From Pseudomonadota bacterium (GTDB taxonomy: Bacteria > Pseudomonadota > Alphaproteobacteria > Rhizobiales > Rhizobiaceae): a DNA stretch of 9,503 nt. The stretch is from NCBI GenBank assembly GCA_023387715.1, contig JAEWHQ010000229.1:1-9503 (forward strand), given 5' to 3'. Below, in pieces: positions 1-9,503 of this stretch. Under the pieces are notes generated by a model. The model was not told the DNA's origin, did not search any database, and worked only from the letters and a program-made list of their open reading frames with translations. A program made the translations under genes and the position numbers. Within the stretch, counting starts at the first letter, position 1. Every line of letters starts with the position of its first letter.

Positions 1-426
1 GGACAGGCCAACGAGCGACAGGATACGGATCAGCTGATCTGCCCATTTGCCGCGCGATGTTGCAGCTTTAATACCAAGCGGAATGGAAATGATGATGGAA
101 ACAATCATCGAAGCAAAGGCCAGCTTCAAAGTGGCCGGAAGCGCATCTTTAATGAGCACATTGACCGGTGTTCCGCCAAGGAAACTGCGACCAAAATCAA
201 GCGTGAACAGGCCTTTAATAAAGTTCCAATATTGCACGATGAATGGCTGGTTCAGCCCCAAACCTTCACGGATACGTTCCAGATCGGCCTCGGTGACACT
301 GCCTGCACCTTGGGTGAGCATCAGCGCCGGATCACCGGTCAGACGGATTGCAAAAGCGACGGTCAGTGTCACGATAATGACGACAAAGATCGCCTGTAAA
401 ATTCGTTTGATCAGAAAACCGGCCAA
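1..426 (-). CDS. Peptide/glutathione-type ABC transporter permease, first subunit (DppB/GsiC-like), partial
   Basis: This is an inner-membrane permease subunit of a peptide-class (family 5 binding protein) ABC importer. Only the first 142 codons are present; the gene runs off the left edge. Residues about 5-28 form a hydrophobic first membrane segment (KRILQAIFVVIIVTLTVAF). It is followed by the periplasmic region typical of DppB/OppB/GsiC: a GDPA motif, then LGLNQPFIVQYW and DFGRSF. A second hydrophobic segment starts near residue 108 (LPATLKLAFASMIVSIIIS). The start is a TTG at 426-424. An in-frame TAA stop lies four codons upstream, no ATG or GTG falls between, and AAAGGA sits eight bases before the TTG. 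It lies 68 bp downstream of the binding-protein gene, with a strong hairpin in the gap, and is probably co-transcribed with it. Family is certain; substrate is not. Confidence 0.9.
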   Translation of the reverse strand, partial: MAGFLIKRILQAIFVVIIVTLTVAFAIRLTGDPALMLTQGAGSVTEADLERIREGLGLNQPFIVQYWNFIKGLFTLDFGRSFLGGTPVNVLIKDALPATLKLAFASMIVSIIISIPLGIKAATSRGKWADQLIRILSLVGLS

Positions 427-457
427 AGTGAATATCCTTTATAATATCAAGGAATTG

Positions 458-481
458 CCGCGCCGATTAAAACCGGCGCGG
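458..481 (-). promoter_or_regulatory. Intercistronic GC-rich stem-loop between binding protein and permease
   Basis: A perfect 8-bp inverted repeat, CCGCGCCG and CGGCGCGG, flanks an 8-base loop. It lies 13 bases past the binding-protein stop codon. No T-run follows on the transcribed (minus) strand, so it is a poor intrinsic terminator. Hairpins in this position in ABC operons are known to stabilise the upstream binding-protein mRNA and let it be made in excess over the membrane subunits. That role is inferred here from position and shape. Confidence 0.7.
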
Positions 482-494
482 TGTATTGTTTTAA

Positions 495-2027
495 TTAGTC
501 AACACTGACTTCGTTGAGGCGCAGACGGCTGTCTGGTGCCGGTACGAAGTCTTTGACGCGTTTGTTGATGCCGTAAATTGCTTTTTGGTTATAAAGCGGC
601 ATTTCCAATGCACGTTCAGCTGCGTATTTTGCAATATCCTTCAGAATGACTTCACGCTTGGCACGGTCAGTGATTGCGCGCTGCGATTCAAGCATTTCAT
701 TCATTTTCGGATCATCATCATACGGGTTCCACTTTTCACCGGTGTGATACATGGAATAAGCCGTATTATCATAATCGAATGTCCAGCCGCCCCATGACTG
801 CTGGAACATCGCGCCGGTTTTACCCTGCGGGATGATGTCGTTCAGCAATACGTTGGTTTCATATGGTTTGATGGTCGCTGTAATGCCGATCATCTGCAAA
901 TAGCTGGAGATTGCCTGCACAACTTCGTTCAAAGTGGCATCATTACCGCGAATGTCGATCTGAACCGTTGCACCTGGCTTAACGCCAGCTTCAGCAAGCA
1001 GCTTTTTCGCAGCTTCCGAATCATAAGGAAGCGGCTTCAGTTCCGGATCATAACCGAAAGAAAGTGCGCCTTGCAGACTGCCGATTGCTTCTGCCTGCCC
1101 GCCCAGAATGGACTGGATGATGGTGTCACGGTCAACGCCGAGGATCAACGCTTTACGTACACGCGGATCAGCGGTGATGCCGTCACGGGTGTTGAAGCGT
1201 AAAGAATGAACGGTCGGGCCAGCAGTTGTTACGACCTCAAGCTTCGGATCGCTCTGAATGGTCGGGATCATGCTGATTGGAATGGTCGGCGGGATCACGA
1301 GATCAACGCGACCGGCCTGCAATTCAGCAACAGCCGTTGCCGGTTCGCTGATGAAGCGATATTCGAGCTCGGAAAGCTTTGGTGCGCCGCCCCAATGGTC
1401 AGCAAACGCTTCCATCTGGATGCCGACTTTTGGCTTATAGCTGGTGACCTTGAACGGGCCGGTACCAACAGGATTAGCGTTGAAGAATTCATCGCCTTTT
1501 TCCTGAATATATTTTGGCGGCACGATCATTGCACCATAACCGGCCAGTTTGATCATCAAAACCGGATCGGTGTCTTTGAGGTGGAGATCAACGGTTTTGT
1601 CGTCGATGACTTCAACTTTATCAATCGCAACATAATTGGAGCGCTGCGGGCCTTTGCCGCCTTCTTCACCAAGCAGGCGTTCAAAAGTGAACTTTACAGC
1701 TTCAGCATTGAAATCTTCGCCATTATGGAATTTTACATTCTCACGAAGATGGAAGCGGATGCGTTTGCCTTCGTCAAGCTCTTCCCAGGAAGTCGCCAGA
1801 GCCGGAACGATTTTCAGGTCAGGGCCGCGATAGACCAGACCGTCATAAATATTGGTGGCAACGGATGCCCAGTTGACCAAAAATGTGTCAATCGGATCCC
1901 AGCTGCCCGGATCCTGCGGTGAGGATACCGTCATTTTACCGGCAGCAAATGCCGGTGCGGCTGACAGCGCAACAGCAGATAATGCTGTCGCCAGTGCCAG
2001 ATTGGAGAAAATGGCTTTCAGTTTCAT
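495..2027 (-). CDS. Periplasmic substrate-binding protein of peptide-type ABC transporter (SBP_bac_5 family)
   Basis: This is the solute receptor of an ABC importer, exported to the periplasm, where it captures substrate and delivers it to the permeases. Residues 1-28 are a clear Sec signal peptide: a basic MKLK start, a hydrophobic core, and a cleavage site after AFA. There is no lipobox cysteine, so the protein should be soluble. The mature part has family 5 landmarks: PALATSWEELDEG, a KFHNGEDFNAEAVKFTFER stretch, NPVGTGPFKV, and DPRVRKALILGVDRD in the C-terminal lobe. At 510 residues it has the usual family length and is close to GsiB (about 512). GGGAG-type pairing (AGGGAG) lies shortly before the ATG. 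It follows the ATPase gene by 37 bp with no terminator between. Members bind peptides, glutathione, nickel, opines or sugars, so the ligand cannot be read from sequence. The neighbouring GsiA-like ATPase and 5-oxoprolinase suggest a glutathione- or pyroglutamyl-type ligand. Confidence 0.93.
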   Translation of the reverse strand: MKLKAIFSNLALATALSAVALSAAPAFAAGKMTVSSPQDPGSWDPIDTFLVNWASVATNIYDGLVYRGPDLKIVPALATSWEELDEGKRIRFHLRENVKFHNGEDFNAEAVKFTFERLLGEEGGKGPQRSNYVAIDKVEVIDDKTVDLHLKDTDPVLMIKLAGYGAMIVPPKYIQEKGDEFFNANPVGTGPFKVTSYKPKVGIQMEAFADHWGGAPKLSELEYRFISEPATAVAELQAGRVDLVIPPTIPISMIPTIQSDPKLEVVTTAGPTVHSLRFNTRDGITADPRVRKALILGVDRDTIIQSILGGQAEAIGSLQGALSFGYDPELKPLPYDSEAAKKLLAEAGVKPGATVQIDIRGNDATLNEVVQAISSYLQMIGITATIKPYETNVLLNDIIPQGKTGAMFQQSWGGWTFDYDNTAYSMYHTGEKWNPYDDDPKMNEMLESQRAITDRAKREVILKDIAKYAAERALEMPLYNQKAIYGINKRVKDFVPAPDSRLRLNEVSVD

Positions 2028-2064
2028 GCGCTCAACTCCCTTTTATATAAATTATTGTCAGGTC

Positions 2065-3924
<1,860 letters not shown>

Positions 3925-3926
3925 CC

Positions 3927-4547
3927 TTATAGCGTAATGGCAGAGCGTGCTGCCTGATTAAATGCGCCCGACATGAAGCGAAGCAGTGATGCCACTTCAG
4001 ACAGGGTTTCTTCCGAAGGGCGTGCATTTGCTGTTGCTCCCACAAGCAAACGCTCGCGGATTTGCGCGTAACGCGCACAGGCATCCGCACCCTTTTCGGT
4101 TATACGAACAGTTTTTTCTTTGGCTGCTTTACCAGTGGTCAGCAGGCCTGCTTTTTCCAGCTTACGTAATGCATAAGTGGCGATATGCGTATCCTCAATA
4201 TCAAGAACAAGACAGATATCAGCAAGTTTTTTTTCACGTCCGCGATGGCGGATGGAGTGCAGGATGAGAATTTCAATCGGGGAAAGCCCCGGCAAACCTG
4301 CTGCTGCCATACAGCGGACCATCCAACGAGAAAAAGCATGAGAGGCGAGAATTAAGCCATACTCGACTTCGGATAAAGCGGTCGAGCCGCCTTCAGCCAA
4401 ATGAGCAGAAGAAACAATCGGCGTGATGGAAGGCGCCTTGGGTAAATGTTCTGGGCGCAAATGTTCAGGCAAAAGATTTTCAGACAAATTTTTCTCGGCC
4501 AATGCCGGATTGTCATCATCCTTCACACTAGTTTTTTTATTGCTCAT
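3927..4547 (-). CDS. MarR-family winged-helix transcriptional regulator
   Basis: This is a 206-residue DNA-binding protein, predicted to act as a dimer on local promoters. Residues 1-55 are hydrophilic and probably disordered, with a near-repeat LLPEHLRPEHLPKAP. A helical dimerisation segment covers about 58-82. The winged helix-turn-helix lies at about 88-150: helix LSPIEILILHSIRH, then KKLADICLVLD, the recognition helix DTHIATYALRKLEKAGL, and a beta wing ending KTVRITEKG. A C-terminal helix (about 178-200) probably completes the dimer interface. The start is supported by GGGAG nine bases before the ATG. It is the first gene of the transporter block and is divergent from the 5-oxoprolinase, the usual place for a regulator controlling both sides. 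The effector is unknown; imported substrate or 5-oxoproline are guesses. The long N-terminal tail is unusual for MarR proteins, which are typically about 140-160 residues. Confidence 0.85.
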   Translation of the reverse strand: MSNKKTSVKDDDNPALAEKNLSENLLPEHLRPEHLPKAPSITPIVSSAHLAEGGSTALSEVEYGLILASHAFSRWMVRCMAAAGLPGLSPIEILILHSIRHRGREKKLADICLVLDIEDTHIATYALRKLEKAGLLTTGKAAKEKTVRITEKGADACARYAQIRERLLVGATANARPSEETLSEVASLLRFMSGAFNQAARSAITL

Positions 4548-4673
4548 ATTGCCACGCTCCCAATCTCATGTATTTTATGTCACCATCTTATCGACATTTT
4601 GTCAATAAAATGAAACAATGTTTTCTGGTAAACACGCTGGATAATGATTATTTTCTCACAAGGGATCCGATAA
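4548..4673. promoter_or_regulatory. Divergent promoter region between regulator/transporter block and 5-oxoprolinase
   Basis: These 126 AT-rich bases must hold the promoters for both directions. For the plus strand, GATAAT at 4640-4645 is one base off the -10 consensus, but no convincing -35 lies upstream. For the minus strand, a perfect TTGACA (4605-4600) is present, but the hexamer 17 bases on (TGACAT) is a poor -10. Ribosome sites are clear at both ends: AAGGGA at 4660-4665 before the oxoprolinase ATG, and GGGAG before the regulator ATG. Assignment of the exact promoters is tentative. Confidence 0.6.
4575..4604. promoter_or_regulatory. Candidate operator: GACA-TTT-TGTC palindrome with a direct half-site
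   Basis: GACATTTTGTC at 4593-4603 is an inverted repeat (GACA and TGTC, three-base spacer) overlapping the minus-strand TTGACA. TTTTGTCA (4597-4604) also repeats as TTATGTCA (4575-4582), 22 bp away and so on about the same face of the helix. Placement between divergent genes, one encoding a MarR protein, suits an operator. Arms are short and chance cannot be excluded. Confidence 0.4.
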
Positions 4674-7600
4674 ATGAGCGGTACGGCACCACAGATTTCG
4701 CAAGTCTGGGACTTCTGGATTGATCGTGGCGGTACATTTACGGATGTTATCGGTCGCGACCCTGAAGGGCAGCTTCATGCCCGTAAAGTGCTCTCGGAAA
4801 ATCCATCTGCTTATAAAGATGCCGCCGTTCAGGGGATTCGTTTGCATCTTGGTTTGCGCGATGGCGAGCCGGTGCCAACAGGTGCAATCGGTGAAGTGCG
4901 CATGGGCACAACCGTTGCAACCAACGCCTTACTTGAGCGTAAAGGCGAAAAGCTGGCCCTCGTAACCACCAAAGGTTTCCGTGATGCGTTGCGAATTGGT
5001 TATCAGGAGCGCAAGAATATTTTTGCGACCGAAATCATCAAGCCGGAAGCTCTATACGATCAGGTTGTAGAAATTAACGAGCGCATTTTGGCCGATGGAA
5101 GCGTTGATGAAGCGCTTGATTTAGATCAGGCAGAAAGCGCTTTGCGAGCCCTGAAAGCCGAAGGCTATAATGCTGTCGCAATCGTCTTTATGCATGCTTA
5201 CAAATACCCTCAGCATGAAGCACAAGTGGCAAAAATTGCCCGTGATCTCGGCATTGAGCAGGTCTCTGTCAGCCATGAAGTGTCGCCGCTGATTAAGTTG
5301 GTCGGGCGCGGTGATACAACCGTTGTTGATGCTTATTTGTCACCGGTTTTGCGCCGTTATGTAGCGCAGGTTTCACGCGAGCTGGATGTGGAACGCACTG
5401 GCGCGCGCGTGATGTTTATGATGTCGTCCGGCGGGTTAACGGCCGCTGATATGTTTCAGGGCAAAGACGCGATTTTGTCGGGGCCAGCCGGTGGTGTTGT
5501 CGGCCTTGCGCGCACTGGTGAAACGGCCGGTTTCCATCAGGTTATTGGTTTTGATATGGGCGGCACATCAACAGATGTTGCCCATTTTGACGGCGAATAT
5601 GAGCGCGCTTTTGAAACAGAAGTTGCAGGTGTGCGTGTTCGCGCACCTATGATGCTGATCCACACAGTGGCGGCTGGTGGCGGCTCTATCCTTCACTTTG
5701 ATGCTGGGCGTTTCCGCGTTGGACCTGATTCTGCCGGTGCCAATCCGGGTCCTGCCTGCTATCGCAATGGCGGGCCATTAGCAGTAACTGATGCCAATGT
5801 GATGCTCGGCAAGCTGATGCCGGATTATTTCCCGTCGATTTTTGGTGCTAATCAGGACAAGCCGCTTGATGTGGAGCGGGTGCGTGAACTCTTCACGCAA
5901 ATGGCTGATGAAATCGGCGATGGCCGTTCGCCTGAAAGCGTTGCGGATGGCTTCATTCGCATTGCTGTAGCCAATATGGTTGAAGCGATCAAGAAAATCT
6001 CCGTACAGCGCGGTTATGATGTTACCCGTTATGCACTGAATTGCTTTGGCGGAGCAGGCGGGCAGCATGCGTGCTTGGTTGCCGATGCACTGGGGATGAA
6101 AAACATTCTGCTTCATCCGATGTCAGGCTTGTTGTCTGCCTATGGTATGGGCTTGGCTGATATCCGTGCTACACGCCAAAAGGCGCTCGGTGTCAATCTG
6201 GATGCGGATGCGCCTGCGCAATTATTCGCACTCGGGGAAGAATTAGCGCAAGAATGTGTGGATGAACTCACCGCACAAGGCGTCAAAGAAGATGTAATCA
6301 CTACGCATTTGCGTGCGCATATTCGCTATGCCGGTACGGACACAGTGCTTTCGATTGAAGCAACCTATCCGCAGCACGATCAGGCAGAGCGTTTGCGCGC
6401 TGAGTTTGAAGCCGCACATAAACGCCGTTTTGGTTTCATTGCTGAAAATAAAGCACTGGTCATTGATGCCATTGAATTTGAAACCGTTGGCGGTGGTGCT
6501 GGTGAAGGCGAAGCAAAATGCTCTGCCATTGACGCTGGCGAAGCGACAGCTTCGCGCCACACCCGTTTTTATTCGCATGGCGCTTTTCATGACGCATCGG
6601 TTGTCGTGCGTGAAACCATGCAGCGCGGCCAGACCGTGACCGGCCCTGCAATCATCATTGAAAAAAACCAGACCATTGTTATTGAAGATGGCTGGCAGGC
6701 ACGTCTGACCGGTCACGATCATGTGGTGCTGACCCGCATCAAGGCATTGCCGCAGCGTGTGGCGATTGGCACCGATGCCGATCCGGTAATGCTGGAGATT
6801 TTCAATAATCTGTTCATGTCGATTGCTGAGCAGATGGGTGTCACTTTGCAAAACACCGCTTATTCGGTAAATATCAAAGAACGCCTCGATTTCTCATGTG
6901 CTGTGTTTGATGCAACGGGCAATCTGGTGGCCAATGCGCCGCATATGCCTGTGCATTTGGGCTCGATGGATGCGTCGGTTGCAACGGCTATTCGCGAAAA
7001 TCCGGTGATCAAACCGGGTGATGTTTTCCTCATTAACGCGCCTTATAATGGCGGCACGCATTTGCCGGATCTGACCGTTTGCACACCAGTATTCGATGAT
7101 GCACAAACAGAAATCCGTTTCTGGGTCGCAAGCCGCGGTCACCATGCGGATATTGGTGGTATTGCGCCGGGTTCAATGTCGCCGCTGGCAGTTAATATTG
7201 AGCAGGAAGGTGTCTATATCGACAATTTCAAACTGGTCGATCAAGGGCATTTCCTCGAGGATGCACTGGCTGACTTGTTGAATGGCGCGACATATCCGGT
7301 TCGCAATCTGACACAAAACGTCAATGATCTGAAAGCGCAGATCGCCGCTAACGAAAAAGGTGTCACTGAACTGCGCAAAATGATTGCTTATTTCGGTGAA
7401 GATGTCGTGAAAGCCTATATGGGGCATGTGCAGGACAATGCTGCTGAAAGCGTGCGCCGTGTGCTGGATCAGTTGCCGGATGGCGGTTTCACCTATGAAA
7501 TGGATCAGGGCTGCAAGATTGTAGTCAATATCACCGTTGATCGGATTAACCGCGAAGCTGTGGTTGATTTTACCGGCACATCACAACAGCAGCCGAATAA

Positions 7601-8303
7601 TTTCAACGCGCCTGAGCCGGTGACCCGTGCGGCAGTTCTCTATGTTTTCCGCGTATTGGCTGAAGGCGATATTCCGATGAATGCCGGCTGCCTGCGTCCG
7701 ATCAAAGTGGTTGTGCCTGAAGGTTCGATGCTGTCACCGCATTATCCGGCTGCTGTTGTGGCGGGTAATGTGGAAGTCAGTCAGGCCGTTACCAACTGCT
7801 TGTTTGGCGCAACCAAAGCGATGGCCGCGGCACAAGGAACGATGAATAATCTGACATTCGGTAATGACGAATATCAGTATTATGAAACGATTTGTTCCGG
7901 TGCACCTGCGGGCCCGGGCTTCAATGGTGCAGATGCAGTGCACACGCATATGACCAATTCGCGCCTGACTGATCCGGAAATTCTGGAAACACGTTTCCCT
8001 GTTATGCTGGAAGATTTCCATATTCGGCAAAATTCCGGCGGACGCGGCCAGTGGACTGCCGGTGACGGCACCCATCGCACCATCCGTGCATTGGAAGAGC
8101 TTGAATTTGCCATTCTTTCCGGACATCGCCGCGTGCGTCCGTTTGGGCTTAAAGGCGGCGAAGAGGGTGAACTTGGCCGTAACGAGGTTCGTCGCCTGGA
8201 CGGTACATGTGAGGTTCTGCAAGGTTGCGATCAGGTCGTCTTGCAGGCTGGTGAAGCCTTTACGGTGATTACGCCAACCGGTGGCGGTTACGGTAAAAAA
8301 TAA
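4674..8303 (+). CDS. 5-oxoprolinase (ATP-hydrolysing), fused hydantoinase A/B single chain
   Basis: This enzyme is predicted to hydrolyse 5-oxo-L-proline (pyroglutamate) to L-glutamate with ATP (EC 3.5.2.9), a cytoplasmic step of glutathione and gamma-glutamyl turnover. Residues about 12-205 form the hydantoinase/oxoprolinase N-terminal domain, with DRGGTFTDV at 17-25 and [14 protein letters not shown] at 78-91. The hydantoinase A domain (about 210-510) has SGPAGGVVG at 269-277, [10 protein letters not shown] at 293-302, GGGS at 335-338 and NPGPACYR. The hydantoinase B domain (from about 703 to the end) opens with [10 protein letters not shown] and has [22 protein letters not shown] and HHADIGG. 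At 1209 residues it has the usual length of bacterial single-chain 5-oxoprolinases, slightly shorter than eukaryotic OPLAH. Hydantoinases and acetone carboxylases normally split A and B into two genes, so the fusion favours 5-oxoprolinase. The chain looks intact. AAGGGA lies eight bases before the ATG. It appears to be monocistronic, divergent from the regulator, and ends at a hairpin terminator. Confidence 0.93.
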   Translation: MSGTAPQISQVWDFWIDRGGTFTDVIGRDPEGQLHARKVLSENPSAYKDAAVQGIRLHLGLRDGEPVPTGAIGEVRMGTTVATNALLERKGEKLALVTTKGFRDALRIGYQERKNIFATEIIKPEALYDQVVEINERILADGSVDEALDLDQAESALRALKAEGYNAVAIVFMHAYKYPQHEAQVAKIARDLGIEQVSVSHEVSPLIKLVGRGDTTVVDAYLSPVLRRYVAQVSRELDVERTGARVMFMMSSGGLTAADMFQGKDAILSGPAGGVVGLARTGETAGFHQVIGFDMGGTSTDVAHFDGEYERAFETEVAGVRVRAPMMLIHTVAAGGGSILHFDAGRFRVGPDSAGANPGPACYRNGGPLAVTDANVMLGKLMPDYFPSIFGANQDKPLDVERVRELFTQMADEIGDGRSPESVADGFIRIAVANMVEAIKKISVQRGYDVTRYALNCFGGAGGQHACLVADALGMKNILLHPMSGLLSAYGMGLADIRATRQKALGVNLDADAPAQLFALGEELAQECVDELTAQGVKEDVITTHLRAHIRYAGTDTVLSIEATYPQHDQAERLRAEFEAAHKRRFGFIAENKALVIDAIEFETVGGGAGEGEAKCSAIDAGEATASRHTRFYSHGAFHDASVVVRETMQRGQTVTGPAIIIEKNQTIVIEDGWQARLTGHDHVVLTRIKALPQRVAIGTDADPVMLEIFNNLFMSIAEQMGVTLQNTAYSVNIKERLDFSCAVFDATGNLVANAPHMPVHLGSMDASVATAIRENPVIKPGDVFLINAPYNGGTHLPDLTVCTPVFDDAQTEIRFWVASRGHHADIGGIAPGSMSPLAVNIEQEGVYIDNFKLVDQGHFLEDALADLLNGATYPVRNLTQNVNDLKAQIAANEKGVTELRKMIAYFGEDVVKAYMGHVQDNAAESVRRVLDQLPDGGFTYEMDQGCKIVVNITVDRINREAVVDFTGTSQQQPNNFNAPEPVTRAAVLYVFRVLAEGDIPMNAGCLRPIKVVVPEGSMLSPHYPAAVVAGNVEVSQAVTNCLFGATKAMAAAQGTMNNLTFGNDEYQYYETICSGAPAGPGFNGADAVHTHMTNSRLTDPEILETRFPVMLEDFHIRQNSGGRGQWTAGDGTHRTIRALEELEFAILSGHRRVRPFGLKGGEEGELGRNEVRRLDGTCEVLQGCDQVVLQAGEAFTVITPTGGGYGKK

Positions 8304-8319
8304 TCTGCTATTATTGATG

Positions 8320-8355
8320 AAAAACCCGTGCTTTTACATATAGACGCGGGTTTTT
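8320..8355. terminator. Bidirectional intrinsic terminator between 5-oxoprolinase and psd
   Basis: AAAAACCCGTG (8320-8330) pairs with CGCGGGTTTTT (8345-8355) over 11 positions including one wobble, around a 14-base loop. The plus strand continues TTTTTCTTT and the minus strand ends in a T-run opposite the A-run, so it can stop transcripts from both convergent genes. It begins 16 bases after the oxoprolinase stop and ends 3 bases short of the psd stop codon. Confidence 0.9.
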
Positions 8356-8358
8356 CTT

Positions 8359-9057
8359 TCAGCTTGTTTTAAAATGTCCGGAATTTGTTCTGTCATTTAA
8401 ATGTGCCAGTACAGTTTCACCAACCACTGCAAATTGTCCGACTGAGACATTCAGTGGTGTGCCGAGTGGCAGGTAAACATCAAGGCGTGATCCGAAGCGG
8501 ATAAGCCCAAAGCGGTCACCAGCTTCCAATTGCTGATTTTCACTCACCCAGTGTTCAATCCGTCGGGCGATAAGGCCTGCAATCTGCACAACTGCAATTT
8601 TTCCGTAAGGCGTATCAACAACCAGCCCGTTTCGCTCATTGTGATCGCTGGCTTTATCCAGTTCTGCATTAAAAAACTTACCTGGTTTGTATGCGATACG
8701 ACGGATTGTTCCGCTGACGGGCATGCGGTTTATATGACAATCAAAGATACTCATGAAAACAGAAACGCGCAGCATGGGTTCGTTCGTGAGGCCCAGTTCT
8801 GGTGGCGGTGCGATTTCAGTGATCATGCTGACGCGGCCTTCGGCAGGGGCAACAACAATGCCATCCGCTATCGGGGTGGTGCGTTGTGGATCACGAAAGA
8901 AATAGCCGACCCAAATTGTGATGATGAGCGCGACCCAAAATAAGTGGGCTGACAGAAAGGCTAAACCGATCGTTGCAGCAATGCCGCTTAATAAAAATGG
9001 ATAACCTTTTTTATGAATGGGAACGAAACAGTCTTTAACTGAAGATAATATGCTCAT
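8359..9057 (-). CDS. psd: Phosphatidylserine decarboxylase proenzyme
   Basis: This pyruvoyl enzyme is predicted to decarboxylate phosphatidylserine to phosphatidylethanolamine at the inner membrane (EC 4.1.1.65). The 232-residue chain is the short form found in many alphaproteobacteria and archaea, rather than the longer E. coli form. Two hydrophobic segments (about 19-38 and 39-54) anchor the N-terminus. ADGIVVAPAEG at 64-74 contains the conserved Asp65 region, FDCHINRMP at 105-113 the catalytic His region, and DHNERNG at 138-144 is conserved. The self-cleavage site is Gly189-Ser190 in RFGSRLDVYLP; Ser190 would become the pyruvoyl group of the small alpha subunit. All key motifs are present. 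The ATG is preceded by AAAGGA with a 7-base spacer, with a hairpin abutting that site. In many rhizobia pssA follows directly; here a convergent gene and terminator follow instead. Confidence 0.96.
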   Translation of the reverse strand: MSILSSVKDCFVPIHKKGYPFLLSGIAATIGLAFLSAHLFWVALIITIWVGYFFRDPQRTTPIADGIVVAPAEGRVSMITEIAPPPELGLTNEPMLRVSVFMSIFDCHINRMPVSGTIRRIAYKPGKFFNAELDKASDHNERNGLVVDTPYGKIAVVQIAGLIARRIEHWVSENQQLEAGDRFGLIRFGSRLDVYLPLGTPLNVSVGQFAVVGETVLAHLNDRTNSGHFKTS

Positions 9058-9064
9058 ACCAAAA

Positions 9065-9103
9065 TCCTTTACTAATGCCGCTTTTGATGACGAGCGTTAG
9101 TAA
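9065..9103 (-). promoter_or_regulatory. Stem-loop abutting the psd ribosome-binding site
   Basis: In the minus-strand leader, TTACTAACGCT (9103-9093) can pair with AGCG (9082-9079) and TTAGTAA (9075-9069), with a GCA bulge and a 10-base loop. The last two stem bases are also the first two bases of the psd ribosome site AAAGGA (9070-9065). The fold could therefore modulate ribosome access or mark a processed 5' end. No riboswitch family is recognised and no alternative pairing is visible. Confidence 0.45.
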
Positions 9104-9252
9104 GTCTTGATGAGTGAGCATAGGGGCAGTTCGGATTATGATGCTACGCCGGATATGGGGGGAGTTACAGCATATATGAAAAGCGACATTAAAAATATAT
9201 CTGCTTAGCTTTTGAGTTACCTATATTATACGTTTATAATTTTTGAGAAAAA

Positions 9253-9326
9253 TGGAGGCCGGACCTGGAATTGAACCAGACTAAACGGATTTGCAATCCG
9301 TTGCGTAACCACTCCGCCATCCAGCC
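9253..9326 (-). tRNA. tRNA-Cys (anticodon GCA)
   Basis: The 74-base gene folds as a full cloverleaf. Acceptor arm GGCTGGA pairs with TCCGGCC (one G-T wobble), the D stem is GCG/CGC, and anticodon stem ACGGA/TCCGT holds loop TTGCAAA with anticodon GCA. The T arm carries the loop TTCAATT. Discriminator base T and an encoded CCA end follow; U73 is the expected cysteine identity base. A run of five T bases directly after CCA on the minus strand may serve as its terminator. It lies 195 bases upstream of psd in the same direction. No copy of its 3' end is seen elsewhere in the window, so there is no sign of an integrated element here. Confidence 0.96.
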
Positions 9327-9376
9327 TTCTGAATATTAGGTAGTATATTCATTAACTCTTGTAATCGGCCGGATAT

Positions 9377-9382
9377 ATTATA
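9377..9382 (-). promoter_or_regulatory. Candidate -10 element for tRNA-Cys
   Basis: TATAAT, a perfect -10 hexamer on the minus strand, lies 50 bases before the mature tRNA 5' end, which would leave a short leader to be trimmed by RNase P. No good -35 is visible 16-18 bases further upstream, and the surrounding DNA is AT-rich, so the match could be chance. TATACT nearer the gene is an alternative. Confidence 0.3.
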
Positions 9383-9503
9383 ATGATCAGGCCAGACGCT
9401 AAATAAAATGCACTTTTCAACACGCTTATCATCGTTACATACGGTGCTTTTTCTAGCTCTTATGGAATATGTTTTTTTATTATATGCTTATTGTTATGAA
9501 TAG

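Noticed and set aside
47..508. Open frame of 153 codons on the plus strand
   Set aside because: It is antisense to the permease and runs through the intercistronic hairpin; the minus-strand reading gives a clear permease.
1206..1922. Open frame of 238 codons on the plus strand
   Set aside because: It lies wholly antisense to the well-supported binding-protein gene, has no recognisable domain or ribosome site, and is explained by codon bias of the real gene.
2028..2064. Separate promoter for the binding-protein gene in the 37-bp gap (CTGACA and TATATAAA)
   Set aside because: The two elements are only 8 or so bases apart, far too close for a sigma-70 promoter; read-through from the ATPase gene is simpler.
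6243..6851. Open frame of 202 codons on the minus strand
   Set aside because: It is antisense inside the 5-oxoprolinase coding sequence, with a composition typical of shadow frames and no family resemblance.
8530..8943. Open frame of 137 codons on the plus strand
   Set aside because: It is antisense to psd, whose motifs are complete.
9035..9121. A 28-codon minus-strand reading frame overlapping the psd start (possible leader peptide)
   Set aside because: There is no ribosome-binding site before its ATG, no regulatory codon run, and its frame overlaps the psd start in a way expected by chance.
9253..9326. tRNA-Cys as an attachment site for an integrated element
   Set aside because: No duplicate of the tRNA 3' end and no integrase gene are seen; the neighbouring genes look like ordinary chromosome.

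Overview
The window looks like chromosomal DNA of an alphaproteobacterium, most likely Hyphomicrobiales and perhaps Brucellaceae-like. The grounds are the short single-domain phosphatidylserine decarboxylase, the protein sequences in general, and a moderate GC content that is low for rhizobia. The genus cannot be fixed from the sequence. Gene density is normal. I see no insertion sequences, phage genes, CRISPR arrays or rRNA.

Layout. Positions 1-4547 hold a minus-strand block that reads, in transcription order: a MarR-type regulator (4547-3927), a double-domain ABC ATPase resembling GsiA (3924-2065), a periplasmic peptide-type binding protein (2027-495), and the start of a DppB/GsiC-type permease (426 to beyond the left edge). 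The second permease expected for this transporter class should lie further left. A 126-bp divergent intergenic region (4548-4673) with palindromic elements separates this block from a very large plus-strand gene (4674-8303), a single-chain 5-oxoprolinase (fused hydantoinase A and B domains). A bidirectional terminator at 8320-8355 separates that gene from the convergent psd (9057-8359), which makes phosphatidylethanolamine. A tRNA-Cys(GCA) lies upstream of psd on the same strand (9326-9253). The remaining stretches, 9058-9252 and 9327-9503, are AT-rich and each under 200 bases. Apart from a hairpin in front of psd and a weak candidate tRNA promoter, I see nothing convincing in them.

How the genes may work together. 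The ATPase resembles the glutathione importer ATPase GsiA, and the ATPase - binding protein - permease order is that of gsiABCD. A divergent 5-oxoprolinase opens pyroglutamate to glutamate with ATP. The economical reading is a scavenging locus for glutathione, gamma-glutamyl or pyroglutamyl compounds, with the MarR protein as local switch for both arms. This is inference from family membership and arrangement; the substrate and the effector are not visible in the sequence. psd and tRNA-Cys are housekeeping genes with no obvious link to the locus.
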